64,000 nt of DNA from Sipunculus nudus (Eukaryota > Annelida > Sipuncula > Golfingiida > Sipunculidae), in assembly GCA_026874595.1 (NCBI GenBank), contig CM049306.1:56541519-56605518 (forward strand), in the 5' to 3' direction. A program made the position numbers and the translations under genes. Shown piece by piece: positions 23,901 through 35,696 of this stretch. The stretch's first letter is position 1; each line of letters opens with the position of its first letter. The notes beneath the pieces were generated by a model. The model had not been told where the DNA came from and searched no databases. It saw only the letters and a program-made list of their open reading frames with translations.

Positions 23901-26900
23901 CTGAGACCCCAGCTAAACCAGTTTTGCCTCCTCCTCTTCTACCTGAGACTCCAGATGATTCAGTCTTGCCTCCTACTCTTCTACCTGAGATTCCGGATGA
24001 TTCAGTATTACCTCTTCCTCTCCTACCTTAGACCCAAGCTAAACCAGTCTTGCCTCCTCCTCTTCTGAGACTCCAGATAATTCAGTCTTACCTCAACCTC
24101 TCCTACCTGAGACCCAAGATAAACCAGTTTTGCCTCCTCCTCTTCTACCTATGACTCCAGATGATTCAGTCTTACCTCCTCTTCTTCTACCTGAGATCCC
24201 AGCTAAACCATTCTTGCCTCTTCCTCTTCTACCTGAGATCCCAGGTAAACCAGTCTTGCCTCATCCTCTTCAACCTGAGACTCCAGATAATTCAGTCTTA
24301 CCCCAACCTCTCCTACCTGAGACCCCAGCTAAACCAGTTTTGCCTCCTCCTCTTCTACCTGAGACTCCAGATGATTCAGTCTTACCTCCTCTTCTTCTAC
24401 CTGAGATCCCAGAAAAACCAGTCTTGTCTCTTCCTCTTCTACCTGAGATCCCAGCTAAACCAGTCTTGCCTCTTCCTCTTCTACCTGAGATCCCAGGTTA
24501 ACCAGTCTTGCCTCTTCCTCTTCTACCTGAGATCCCAGATAAACCAGTCTTGGCTCTTCCTATTCTACCTAAGATCCCAGATAAACCAGTCTTGCCTCTT
24601 CCTCTTCTACCTGAGATCCCAGGTAAACCAGTCTTGCCTCTTCCTCTTCTACCTGAGATCCCAGGTAAACCAGTCTTGCCTCTTCCTCTTCTACCTGAGA
24701 TCCCAGATAAACCAGTCTCGCCCCTTCCTCTTCTACCTGAGATCCCAGATTAACCAGTCTTGCCCCTTCCTCTTCTACCTGAGATCCCAGATAAACCAGT
24801 CTTGCCTCTTCCTCTTCTACCTGAGATCCCAGATAAACCAGTCTTGCCCCTTCCTCTTCTACCTGAGATCCCAGGTAAACCAGTCTTGCCTCTTCCTCTT
24901 CTTCCTGAGATCCCAGATAAACCAGTCTTGCCTCTTCCTCTTCTACCTGAGATCCCAGGTAAACCATTCTTGCTTCTTCCTCTTCTACCTGAAATCCCAG
25001 GTAAACCATTCTAGCTTCTTCCCCTTCTACCTGAAATCCCAGGTAAACCAGTCTTGCCTTTTCCTCTTCTAACTAAGGTCCCAGCTAAACCAGTCTTGCA
25101 TCCTTCTCTTCTTCCTGAGACTCTGGATGATTCAGTCTTACCTCCTCTTCTTCAACCTGAGATCCCAGGTAAACCAGTCTTACCTTTTCCTCTTCTACCT
25201 GAGATCCCAAATAAACCAGTCTTGCCTCTTCCTCTTCTACCTGAGATCCCAGGTAAACCATTCTTGCTTCTTCCTCTTCTACCTGAGATCCCAGGTAAAC
25301 CATTCTAGCTTCTTCCCCTTCTACCTGAAATCCCAGGTAAACCAGTCTTGCCTCTTCCTCTTCTACCTGAGATCCCAGGTAAACCAGTCTTGCCTCATCC
25401 TCTTCAACCTGAGACTCCAGATAATTCAGTCTTACCCCAACCTCTCCTACCTGAGACCCCAGCTAAACCAGTTTTGCCTCCTCCTCTTCTACCTGAGACT
25501 CCAGATGATTCAGTCTTGCCTCCTACTCTTCTACCTGAGATTCCGGATGATTCAGTATTACCTCTTCCTCTCCTACCTTAGACCCAAGCTAAACCAGTCT
25601 TGCCTCCTCCTCTTCTACCTGAGACTCCAGATAATTCAGTCTTACCTCAACCTCTCCTACCTGAGACCCAAGATAAACCAGTTTTGCCTCCTCCTCTTCT
25701 ACCTATGACTCCAGATGATTCAGTCTTACCTCCTCTTCTTCTACCTGAGATCCCAGCTAAACCAGTCTTGCCTCTTCCTCTTCTACCTGAGATCCCAGGT
25801 AAACCAGTCTTGCCTCATCCTCTTCAACCTGAGACTCCAGATAATTCAGTCTTACCCCAACCTCTCCTACCTGAGACCCCAGCTAAACGAGTTTTGCCTC
25901 TACTCTTCTACCTGAGACTCCAGATGATTCAGTCTTACCTCCTCTTCTTCTACCTGAGATCCCAGCTAAACCAGTCTTGCCTCTTCCTCTTCTACCTGAG
26001 ATCCCAGGTTAACCAGTCTTGCCTCTTCCTCTTCTACCTGAGATCCCAGATAAACCAGTCTTGCCTCTTCCTCTTCTACCTGAGATCCCAGATAAACCAG
26101 TCTCGCCCCTTCCTCTTCTACCTGAGATCCCAGATTAACCAGTCTTGCCCCTTCCTCTTCTACCTGAGATCCCAGATAAACCAGTCTTGCCCCTTCCTCT
26201 TCTACCTGAGATCCCAGGTAAACCAGTCTTGCCCTTTCCTCTTCTACCTGAGATCCCAGATAAACCAATCTTGCCTCTTCCTCTTCTACCTGAGATCCCA
26301 GATAAACCAGTCTTCCCTCTTCCTCTTCTACCTGAGATCCCAGATAAACCAGTCTCGCCCCTTCCTCTTCTACCTGAGATCCCAGATTAACCAGTCTTGC
26401 CCCTTCCTCTTCTTCCTGAGATCCCAGATAAACCAGTCTTGCCTCTTCCTCTTCTACCTGAGATCCCAGATAAACCAGTCTTGCCCCTTCCTCTTCTACC
26501 TGAGATCCCAGGTAAACCAGTCTTGCCTCGTCCTCTTCTTCCTGAGATCCCAGATAAACCAGTCTTGCCTCTTCCTCTTCTACCTGAGATCCCAGGTAAA
26601 CCATTCTTGCTTCTTCCTCTTCTACCTGAGATCCCAGGTAAACCTTTCTAGCTTCTTCCCCTTCTACCTGAAATCCCAGGTAAACCAGTCTTGCCTTTTC
26701 CTCTTCTAACTAAGGTCCCAGCTAAACCAGTCTTGCATTCTCTCTTCTTCCTGAGACTCTGGATGATTCAGTCTTACCTCCTCTTCTTCAACCTGAGATC
26801 CCAGGTAAACCAGTCTTACCTTTTCCTCTTCTACCTGAGACTCCTAAGATTCCAGATTTATCATTTCACCCTTCATTCTTCTACCTGATAATCTTGATAT

Positions 26901-27110
26901 GCTATTCCTTCCTCCTTTCTTTGAGACACTTGACAACTGAATCTTGCTTTTTATACTGAGACTCCTGATCTGTTAGCCCATCCTGCCTCCCCCTCTGCTA
27001 CCTGAGACTCCAGGTAAATCAGTGAGGTCCCTTTCTCAGCTGAGACTCTTGCTCTTCCTGTGCTACTTGAGAATCCTCTCCACTTCTACCTGAGACTAGT
27101 GTTACATTAG
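20986..27110. repeat. 42-bp minisatellite array (about 140 units) with decayed edges
   Basis: The core, about 21100-26840, is a tandem array of a 42-bp unit. The plus strand is strongly pyrimidine-rich (CCTCTTCCTCTTCTACCT then GAGATCCCAGATAAACCAG). Because 42 is 14 codons, one frame reads PLPLLPEIPDKPVL per unit, a second reads FLFYLRSQINQSCL, and the antisense reads VYLGSQVEEEEARL. The longest open stretch is 681 codons (22023-24068). Units at both edges (20986-21100, 26840-27110) are badly diverged while the core is homogeneous, as usual for arrays kept uniform by unequal exchange. It sits inside a 30-kb intron, the PxxP frame is broken where GATAAACC has become GATTAACC, and no start or splice context is convincing. 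A protein is unlikely but not excluded. Confidence 0.93.
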
Positions 27111-27985
27111 TCCAGTCATCTTAATAAATCCTGTTGACTCCAGCCATCACAGACCCCCCCCCCCATATTGTTGTCCTTTGCACTTTCTCCTGTTTCTTTA
27201 CTCCTGCTTAATTATTTGCTGCCCAAGATTCTTGAATAAAGACTCCTGTGCGGCAATCTTCTCTCTGCCTATGACTCCTGTACATTTATTCATGGTCATT
27301 CCTTGATGATTCATCGTCTCTGGTCTTTCTTCTTGAGAAATTGCTGTACATGATGGACACACTTTTATGTTACCTTGCTGCTTTACCTACACTGATAATA
27401 ATAACAAAATGTTTGAGATCTCACCAAGTCTAATATTTGGAGTGCAATAATGGATCTCTTTTTAGTTCGATCCATCATGGTATGCTTCAGTGGCATGGTC
27501 AAGATAAAGAGGTATTACTGTGAATTATGAGTTCATAAGTGTACTCTTCATGTTGCTTTATAACATTTTGTCCAAAGCTTCCACAAGAAGTGTTGTAACA
27601 GTGCAGGCATTGTGAAGATTGATCACCCTGAGTGTGGGCAGGAACACGTATGAAAGATTTGATGACATGATGTTGCAACATAAATCTTATCTCACTGTTC
27701 TTTCAAGTGATATTCCCAGAGCCAAGGTATTATTGTGGATTGAGAGATTTTTGTGGGCTTAAGATTTTATGGGCTTGACTTCAATAGAAATTCATTGGCT
27801 TATTAATTTTGTTTTATGTGAGTCAAGACCAACATTAAAGAAAATATTCTGCAAAACAGACCTCAGGCAAATTTGTAAGCCTTCAATAAGGCCGGACGCT
27901 TCAGTATAAAAACTCTGAAAGATTACCTAGGTAATGCTGTTATTATTGAGGAATTCAAGGCACATGAAATTTATTCAGGCCATGC
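27111..27985. other. Intronic sequence after the minisatellite
   Basis: A C-run (11 C) is at 27154-27164. Faint echoes of the 42-bp unit (CTGCCTATGACTCCTGTACA) continue to about 27340. Otherwise nothing was recognised. Confidence 0.45.
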
Positions 27986-28290
27986 TTGAAAAGCAGTGCC
28001 CTTTTAGTGGTCGCCTTTTACATCTGTACTTCTGTCAATCAGTCCGTGAGCTTTCGTTCATGCACTTTAACTTAAAAGAATACATTTGATCTTTCTCAAA
28101 TTAATACGGATGTTTGGTGTCTATGAATATGAAGGCTCCAGTCCTATTGAATAACAGACCTTTCCGAATTTCAAAATTGCCACCAGAGCACAGTCGGTGA
28201 TTTTCTTTCACATGCAATATCTAAAAGAGAATATGCTTGATCTTTCTCAAATTCACAGGGATGATTGGTGCCCATGAGGGCTCAAACCTA
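27986..28290. repeat. Short tandem-core repeat fragment, about 151-bp unit
   Basis: Two related units: TTGATCTTTCTCAAATTAATAC at about 28087 and TTGATCTTTCTCAAATTCACA at about 28238, 151 bp apart, each followed by GGATG.TTGGTG. It resembles the core of another tandem-core family, but without recognisable ends. Confidence 0.5.
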
Positions 28291-28310
28291 TGCAGTATAT
28301 TTTTTAAATA

Positions 28311-28491
28311 CAGTGGAACCAGTGTGAAAGACCACCTGTCTATTAAGACCACCCCTTAGCTCAAGACCATCCCATTGCGTGAACCAAAAGCATTAACATT
28401 GGTTATATCTGACCTGCCTTAAAAGACCACATGTGAATTAAGACCACTTTTACCTATTCCCACAGGTGGTCATTTTACACAGGTTGCACTG
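28311..28491. mobile_element. 181-bp MITE with TA target duplication (Tc1/mariner-type)
   Basis: It starts CAGTGGAACCAGTGTG and ends with the inverse form ACACAGGTTGCACTG, flanked on both sides by TA (28309-28310 and 28492-28493). Inside, GACCACC and GGTGGTC extend the inverted ends. TA duplication and CAGT termini point to the Tc1/mariner/pogo group. There is no coding capacity. Confidence 0.8.
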
Positions 28492-28493
28492 TA

Positions 28494-30500
28494 ATTTAAT
28501 TTTTATCAGTCTTTTGTTATACATACTACAAGATCAGCATCAGTTAAGACTGTACTGCAGACAAAAGTTTATGGGTTTCCTAAATTTATGGAGATGGAGT
28601 ACCAATGAAGTACATGAAATTAAACCATCATGAGTACTTTTATCTGTGAATCGACAGTATTTAAAAATATTGCCAAATACATATTCACAAGTTTCTTTGA
28701 ACTGGTTTGTTCATAAACAAAAACACTCAAGAGATACAGCCTTGACAAGAAAAGTTGATAAAATCCATACAGATATGTCTTCTAAACAGTTAATCAGACT
28801 TATAAATTCATGTTTATATATCATGTTTTTAATAGATTCATGTATATAATGTTTACCTGAGTGGAGACAAAAAAAACTTGCCAGGCCTGTCATTAGTGGT
28901 CAGCATGGAAAGGTTCTATAGAATAAACATACTGCGTTTTTCAAGTTATTAAGCAAGTAACAATAGCAAGGGAGACAGCAGGGCGGCAGGCAGATCTGAA
29001 TGGAGTTGGCTTGGGTTACTGGTGGTCCTAAGATGCCTGAACATGCAATAGATAATGTTTTTGTAAACCCGTCATTTTATCCTTTGTGTAATCTTTCTTA
29101 GTTGCTTTGCAGAAGAGAATTATTGAATACCTGTGACATGGGGAGCTTGATTATTTCTTAATTATGATATCCAGAAGTTTCCATGGAAACCTGTATTTGA
29201 ATAGGTGATTAATCATTCTCTATCTTAGTTTTTGGAGGAAACTGTAACCGGATGCAAAGTTATGTCCTATGATTATTTTATTTATGTCTATAATCTAAAG
29301 TAAGTAAAGGTCATCTTTCATGGGTTTTATACTTGGGTTTAAAAAAAAACACTTTGATGGCACTGTGTGAGAGATCATTCCCATATTGCAGAAAAGCCGT
29401 CTAATATATCTCGCACCTTGGGGAAAATAACTGATTATCCTCTGTGTGTTTTATTGTATTTGTTGCGCACTGTACATCAAGGTTTATGGAATTATAAGTG
29501 CAGGGAGACCAGTGCTTTCCCCTTGTGCGGGGGAATGTTTTTAACTGTACGTCATGAATAGTTAGTGTCTTGGAACAAGAAGCCAGCTTGCATGGGGCAG
29601 CCATTATGACACTTTCTGCCATCAATTCTAACAAACAACACTATTTGCCCTGTTGTATAATGAGAATAAATGTACAAGAAACTAGGGGTGAAATGAAAAA
29701 TATGCATATCAGCAAACCAATTACAAATATAACATGACATTTGAAATTTTGAAATTTTATGACTCAAAAGTTCAATTTTTAAAAATTTGAAATAAAGAAT
29801 ATTCAAAATTTATGAAACAGGATATTGGATTGAATAACAAAACCTCATTCACAGAAAGGTCCATGCTGATGGCAGGCAGTGATGATTGATAGTTTTTCTT
29901 TGACCAAAGGATACTGTGACATTCATTAGTGGTCATATACAGTTGTAGTAAGTGATGTCTGACCCATCAGAATACTGGGCAGATCCACCTGCAACTATTG
30001 ATGCTGCACCAGAAGAAAGTGATATTATCTTAGCAGAACTATATATGATCTTTTTTCATGTTCAGACCTCATATTTTTAATATTTAAAATATTTCAAGCC
30101 TAATGCTTACATTTTCACACAGTTAAAATGAGCATGAAACAAAAACAGTCAAGAAGAGTTAGATGAGACAGAAATGATATATAATCAGAAGGATTGGGAC
30201 ATATAGAATTTTTATCCAAATATGGCTTAAAAGGTCAGAAATAAGTAGTCTGTTTAAGAAAAAAGTAGGATTGTCATATACTGAAAATGTGCTATGGTGT
30301 ACATGTATATAGAAACCTATATTTGTTAAATGGAAGCGTGAGCATATCCATCAGGCTGTGACAGCCTTATTGGAGATGGAAAGTTTCTTTAAAGGGCAAT
30401 GTCCAGGTTGCGGCAGATGACCATGATAAGAAGTTTATTGGGATTAAGGGTTGACAAGTGAAGGCATTGTTATATCCTGTCTTCTTATTCTTTATTTTTT
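28494..30500. other. Intronic sequence, nothing recognised
   Basis: AT-rich, with several 60-84-codon open frames on both strands without motifs. No repeat was seen before E1. Confidence 0.5.
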
Positions 30501-33500
30501 AGCTCAGATGACTTTCAGTCGATCACTCTTTGTCAGTCGTCCGTCTGTCCGTCTGTCTGTCTGTCCGTCTGTCCGTCTGTCCGTCCGTTAACCAGGCACA
30601 AATCGTAACCGCTGGACCTAGAACCTTGTAACTTGGGATTCTGAGAGGTCCATAAAAAATCTCCTTGGAAACCAGAAATTAGGTCTCTGTTACCCATATC
30701 CTTCGAGCTATGGGGCCCCAAAGTACCCCCCAGAAAAGTCAAAAATTTCATACAAAAACTTCAATATCTCATTAACTACTTGACTGATGGTCATGATTTT
30801 TGGCATACATATTGATCATGAGATGTTACATCACTTCCTGCAGACTGGTGGCGCCACCTGTATTTTCGATTTTTTACGAATTTTTTTCTCTATTTTTGAG
30901 ACCTTTAAAAATGTGAACATCTGTTAACAAGGCACAAATCATAAAGACTGGACTTAGAATCTTAATTCTCGACACACTGAGAGGTCTATGAAAAATCTCC
31001 TTGGAAACCAGAAATTAGGTCTCTGTTACCCATATCCTTTGAGCTATCGGGCCCCAAAGTACCCCCCAGAATAGTAAAAAATTTCATACAAAAACTTCAA
31101 TATCTCATTAACTACATCACTGATGGTCATGATTTTCGACATACATATTGATCATGAGATGTTTCATCAGTTTGTGCAGACTGGTGGCGCCACCTGTATT
31201 TTTCAATGTTCACGAATTGTTTTCTCCATTTTTGAGACCTTTAAGGATGTAGTTATCTGTCAACAGGGTACAAATTGTAACAACTGGACCTAGAATCTTC
31301 GTTCTTGACACACAGGGAGACCCATGATAAGTCTCCATGGAAACCTGAAATTTGGTCTCTGTTACCCATATCCTTCGAGCTATGTGGCCCCAAAGTACCC
31401 CCCAGAAAAGACAAAAATTTCATACAAAAACTTCAATATCTCATTAACTACATCACTGATGGTCATGATTTTTGGCATACATATTGATCATGAGATGTTA
31501 CATCACTTCCTGCAGACTGGTGGGGCCACCTGTATTTTTCGATTTTTTACGAATTTTTTTCTCTATTTTTGAGACCTTTAAAAAGTGAACATCTGTTAAC
31601 AAGGCACAAATCATAAAGACTGGACTTAGAATCTTAATTCTTGACACACTGAGAGGTCCATGAAAAATCTCCTTGGAAACCAGAAATTAGGTCTCTGTTA
31701 CCCATATCCTTTGAGCTATCGGGCCCCAAAGTACCCCCCAGAATAGTAAAAAATTTCATACAAAAACTTCAATATCTCAATAACTACATCACTGATGGTC
31801 TTCATTTTTGGCATACATATTGATCATGAGATGTTCGATCAGTTCCTGCAGACTGGTGGCGCCACCTGTACTGTTTGATTTTTTACGATTTTTTCCTCTA
31901 TTTTTGAGACCTTTGAGGATGTTGTCATCTGTTAGCGTGGCACAAATCGTAACGACTGGACCTAGAATCTTCATTTTCGACACACTGAGAGACCTATGAA
32001 AAGTCTCCATGGAAACCAGAAATTAGGTCTCTGTTACCCATATCCTTCGAGCTATGGGGCCCAAAATTACCCCCCAGAATAGTAAAAAATTTCATACAAA
32101 AACTTCAATATCTCATTAACTACATCACTGATGGTCATGATTTTCGACATACATATTGATCATGAGATGTTTCATCAGTTTGTGCAGACTGGTGGCGCCA
32201 CCTGTATTTTTCAATGTTCACGAATTGTTTTCTCCATTTTTGAGACCTTTAAGGATGTAGTTATCTGTCAACAGGGTACAAATTGTAACGACTGGACCTA
32301 GAATCTTCGTTCTTGACACACAGGGAGACCCATGATAAGTCTCCATGGAAACCTGAAATTTGGTCTCTGTTACCCATATCCTTTGAGCTATGGCACTCCA
32401 AAGTACAGCTCAGAATAATGGAAAATTTGATACAAAAGCTAAAGTATCTGAACAACTAATGCAGAGATAACCATAATTGTTTGCATGGATATTGATCATG
32501 GAGTGTTTCATAAGTTTCTGCAGACTGGTGGCACCACCTGTATTTGTTCGTTTTTTTTAACGAAATTTTTCTGTATTTTTGAGACCTTTAAAGATATGAA
32601 CATCTGTTAACAGGGCACAAATCATAAAAACTGGACCAAGAATCTTCATTCTTGACACACAGGGAGACCCATGAAAAGTCTCCATGGAAACTTGAAATTA
32701 GGTCTCTGTTACCCATATTCTTTAAGCTGTATGGGTCCAAAATACCCCCCCCCCCCATGAATAATGGAAAATTTGATACAAAAACTGCAGTATTTCAATA
32801 ACTACAACACTGATGGTCATGATTTTCGGCATACATATTGATCATGAGCTGTTCCATCAGTCTGCAGACTGGGTGTGCCACCTCTATTTTTTTTTCAAAT
32901 TTTTACGAATTTTTTTCTTTTTTTTGAGACCTTTAAAGATGTGGTTATCTGTCAACAGGATACAAATCGCAACAACTGGACCTAGAATCTTCATTCTTGT
33001 CATGCAAGGAGGCCCATGAAAGGTGCCTGTGGAAACTTGAATTTAGGTCTCTGTTACCCATATCCTTCAAGCTATAGGACTCCGAAGTATCCCTCAGAAT
33101 AATGGATAATTTGATACAAAAACTGAAGTATCTGAACAACTAATGCAGAGATCACCATGATTTTTTGCATGGATATTGACCATTAAGTGTTTTTATTAGT
33201 TTCTGCAGACTGGTGGAGCCACCTGTATTTTTGTATCCGCCAAAACGGAGTTTTGCGGATACTATGTTTTTGACCGAGTTCCTCCGCCGTGGCGGCGTTC
33301 TTTCCAGAGAGCTCCTCAGAGACTAATGGACCGATTTTTCCCAAACTTACACCTATTATCGGGTCACATGTGAACTGGTGCCTAACCAATTTGCATTGAC
33401 CTCTGACCTTTCCTCTCTATCCAGTGTCCATTTGTTGGTCTTTTTCCACTCATAAACCCTCATATCTCGGGAACCGTTTGACCGATCAGGAAATAAAATT

Positions 33501-34585
33501 GATACAAATGTAGCCCTTGGATTGCTTTATAACATACACAAAAAATGGTGGCGCCACCTGTAACCATGTTTGCACAGTGTCCATCTGTTCATCTGCCTTG
33601 GGTTAAAATCACTCATATCTCTGCAGTGAATTGACAAAATTCACCTGAAATTCGTCATGTGTATACATCCAGGATAGCTTTCTTGATTTTATGACAGGTG
33701 GCGCCACCTATGTTCACGTTCATGCTGATGACATCCAAGCTTATATCTCGGGAACCGTTTGACCGATCAGGAAATAAAATCTATACAAATGTAGCCCTTT
33801 GATAGCTCTGTAACATACACAAAAAATGGTGGTGCCACCTGTAACAATGTTTGCACAGCGTCTGTCTGTTAGTCTGCCGTGGCCTAAAATTACTCATTTC
33901 TCTGTAGTGGTTCGACATAACTGCCTAAAATTTTGCAGGTTTATACATCGTGGACAGCTTTCTTGATTTTATGACAGGTGGCGCCACCTACATTCTAGTA
34001 AACGCTGGACACATCCAAGCTCATATCTCAGGAACCATTTGACCGATTGGGCCAAAATTGTGCATGTGTTTAGATCTCACATAGGTCTTTATCATACACA
34101 AAACTGGAGGGGTTACCTGCAAAGATTTTTGCACGGTGTTTGTCTTTTTGTCTGCCATGGGCAAAAATCGCTCATATACATGTAGTGGTTTGACTTTTCT
34201 GCCTAAAATTTTGCAGGTGTATACAACTTGGACAGATTTCTGGATTTGTGGTAGGTGGCACAACCTACATACACATTTAGGCTGCAGACATCCATGCTAA
34301 TATGCAACATACCTCACTCTATTTCCCCTTGCCACTCAATCCATGCCTCACTATCCGATTTTGGCAGATACATGTAGTCACTTGTCGGTTACCCGTATTC
34401 TAGTTTTAAAAGTTTACACATTTTTCTCTATTTTTGAGATATATAAATACAGACTAAATCTTGGCCTGTTGGTTAATCTGTTTGATGCTTCAGTTGAATG
34501 GGTATATACTACCATTCTGGTGATAAAATTTCCTTTTGTGAATCTCTTCCCAGTCAGCTGAGCATCATGACCCATGGGTCACTTG
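30501..34585 (+). mobile_element. 4.1-kb tandem-core element E1 (pearl/HINE-like)
   Basis: The 5' end is AGCTCAGATGAC, a mutated family hairpin, followed by a CTGTCCGTC-rich stretch. The first part of the core has seven to eight units of 336-345 bp (GAGACCTTT at 30898, 31234, 31571, 31906, 32242, 32581, 32926), each with GGTCTCTGTTACCCATATCC and GGTGGCGCCACC. A second core (33233-34300) has units of about 280 bp with GAACCGTTTGACCGATC. The 3' end carries AGTCAGCTGAGC, inverse to the family's 5' end, then the palindrome TGACCCATGGGTCA (34568-34581) and CTTG. The flanks are T-runs. No protein is encoded. Hairpins at both ends, a tandem core and T/T insertion match the pearl/HINE class mobilised by Helentrons; that assignment is inference. 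Confidence 0.85.
33233..33262. repeat. Internal hairpin starting the second core of E1
   Basis: GTATCCGCCAAAAC (33233-33246) faces GTTTTGCGGATAC (33250-33262) across a GGA loop, with one bulged base. The same hairpin is at 57715-57744 in E2. It looks like the 5' end of a different tandem-core family that was fused into this element before it spread. Confidence 0.75.
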
Positions 34586-35696
34586 TTAATCATTACCATT
34601 CCTTCGTATCTTGTAGGTAACCTTACATTGGATTGGATTGCTGCAATAGGATGCCTAAAACAGTTCATGTTTTCTCACCAAATTTCTCTGACATTTCCAT
34701 GGCAGAACCTAGGCTTTTGGAGAAATTGGGTCCATTGATGGCGTTTCCGCTTTTATTTTATCATTATTCAAGATAGGGTGAAACTGATTGCATTGTCCTC
34801 CAGAGTAATCTAGCGTATTATTAGAAATAAATCCAACAAAGCAGTTGTCCCTAAATATGAAGAAAAAATAAAATAATGCAAAATGACAGACCCTGCAATG
34901 TCATTACAGTAGGAACAGCATGTGATTGTGTAAATTCTGTCCGATCTGACAATATCCACCATCATGATGCTTCTGGGTAATTTACAGCCTATTTAAAGTC
35001 ATAAATCAGTGTAGTAGGTATCCAATGAATTGTGCTGTCTCCGGAACATTTTCTTTTTGTTCTTGAGATACCTGATTTTTCTCAGTTCAAGATTTTTTTC
35101 TCCATATGTTATGGATGGTGAATGACTTTTCTTGGCAAGGGTAATGAAAAGGTTGGTGTGAATAACCGCATGAAACATTTTGAAACCTTACAGAATCCCT
35201 TTAGAAAATAGACCTTTCCTTCCACATTAGTGACATCTATCAGGGAAGCTAGACTGACAGATATTTTGGGTCTGGGTCATTCATTGACAGAAAGGTCATA
35301 TTTATTAATAATTTAAATTATTAAAGTAAAAAAAAAGCTTTTTTTCTTAATGGAATGGATCCTCTGGCTTGTGGGCGCAATGAGGTACAAAAATTACATG
35401 ATGCATTGGATTGTCATTATAATCACGGATATATTTTTTGCATTTCACACAGAACTGCTGAGTCTGTTTACTACAGTGTTGCTCATGGAAATAAATGGCC
35501 AAATATTTCATAGTCATGGTGCAGTTAAAAGTACATAGCCCAGAGAAAAGTAAGATACATAAGCATGCATTTAGAGGTTTTGCTGCAAATTTTAAGTATT
35601 ACCCCAGATGACCTAAGGATCTTAGTTGTATTTGCAATACTGTAGTTTTACTGTAAATACAAATTTTAAAGCCATTGTGACTATCTACCTACCTCT
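34586..35696. other. Intronic sequence, nothing recognised
   Basis: No repeat or exon was recognised between E1 and the TAGTCC elements. Confidence 0.5.

Noticed and set aside
20986-27110. CRISPR-like array
   Set aside because: Units are contiguous and vary by point changes; there are no spacers, and the sequence is eukaryotic intron.
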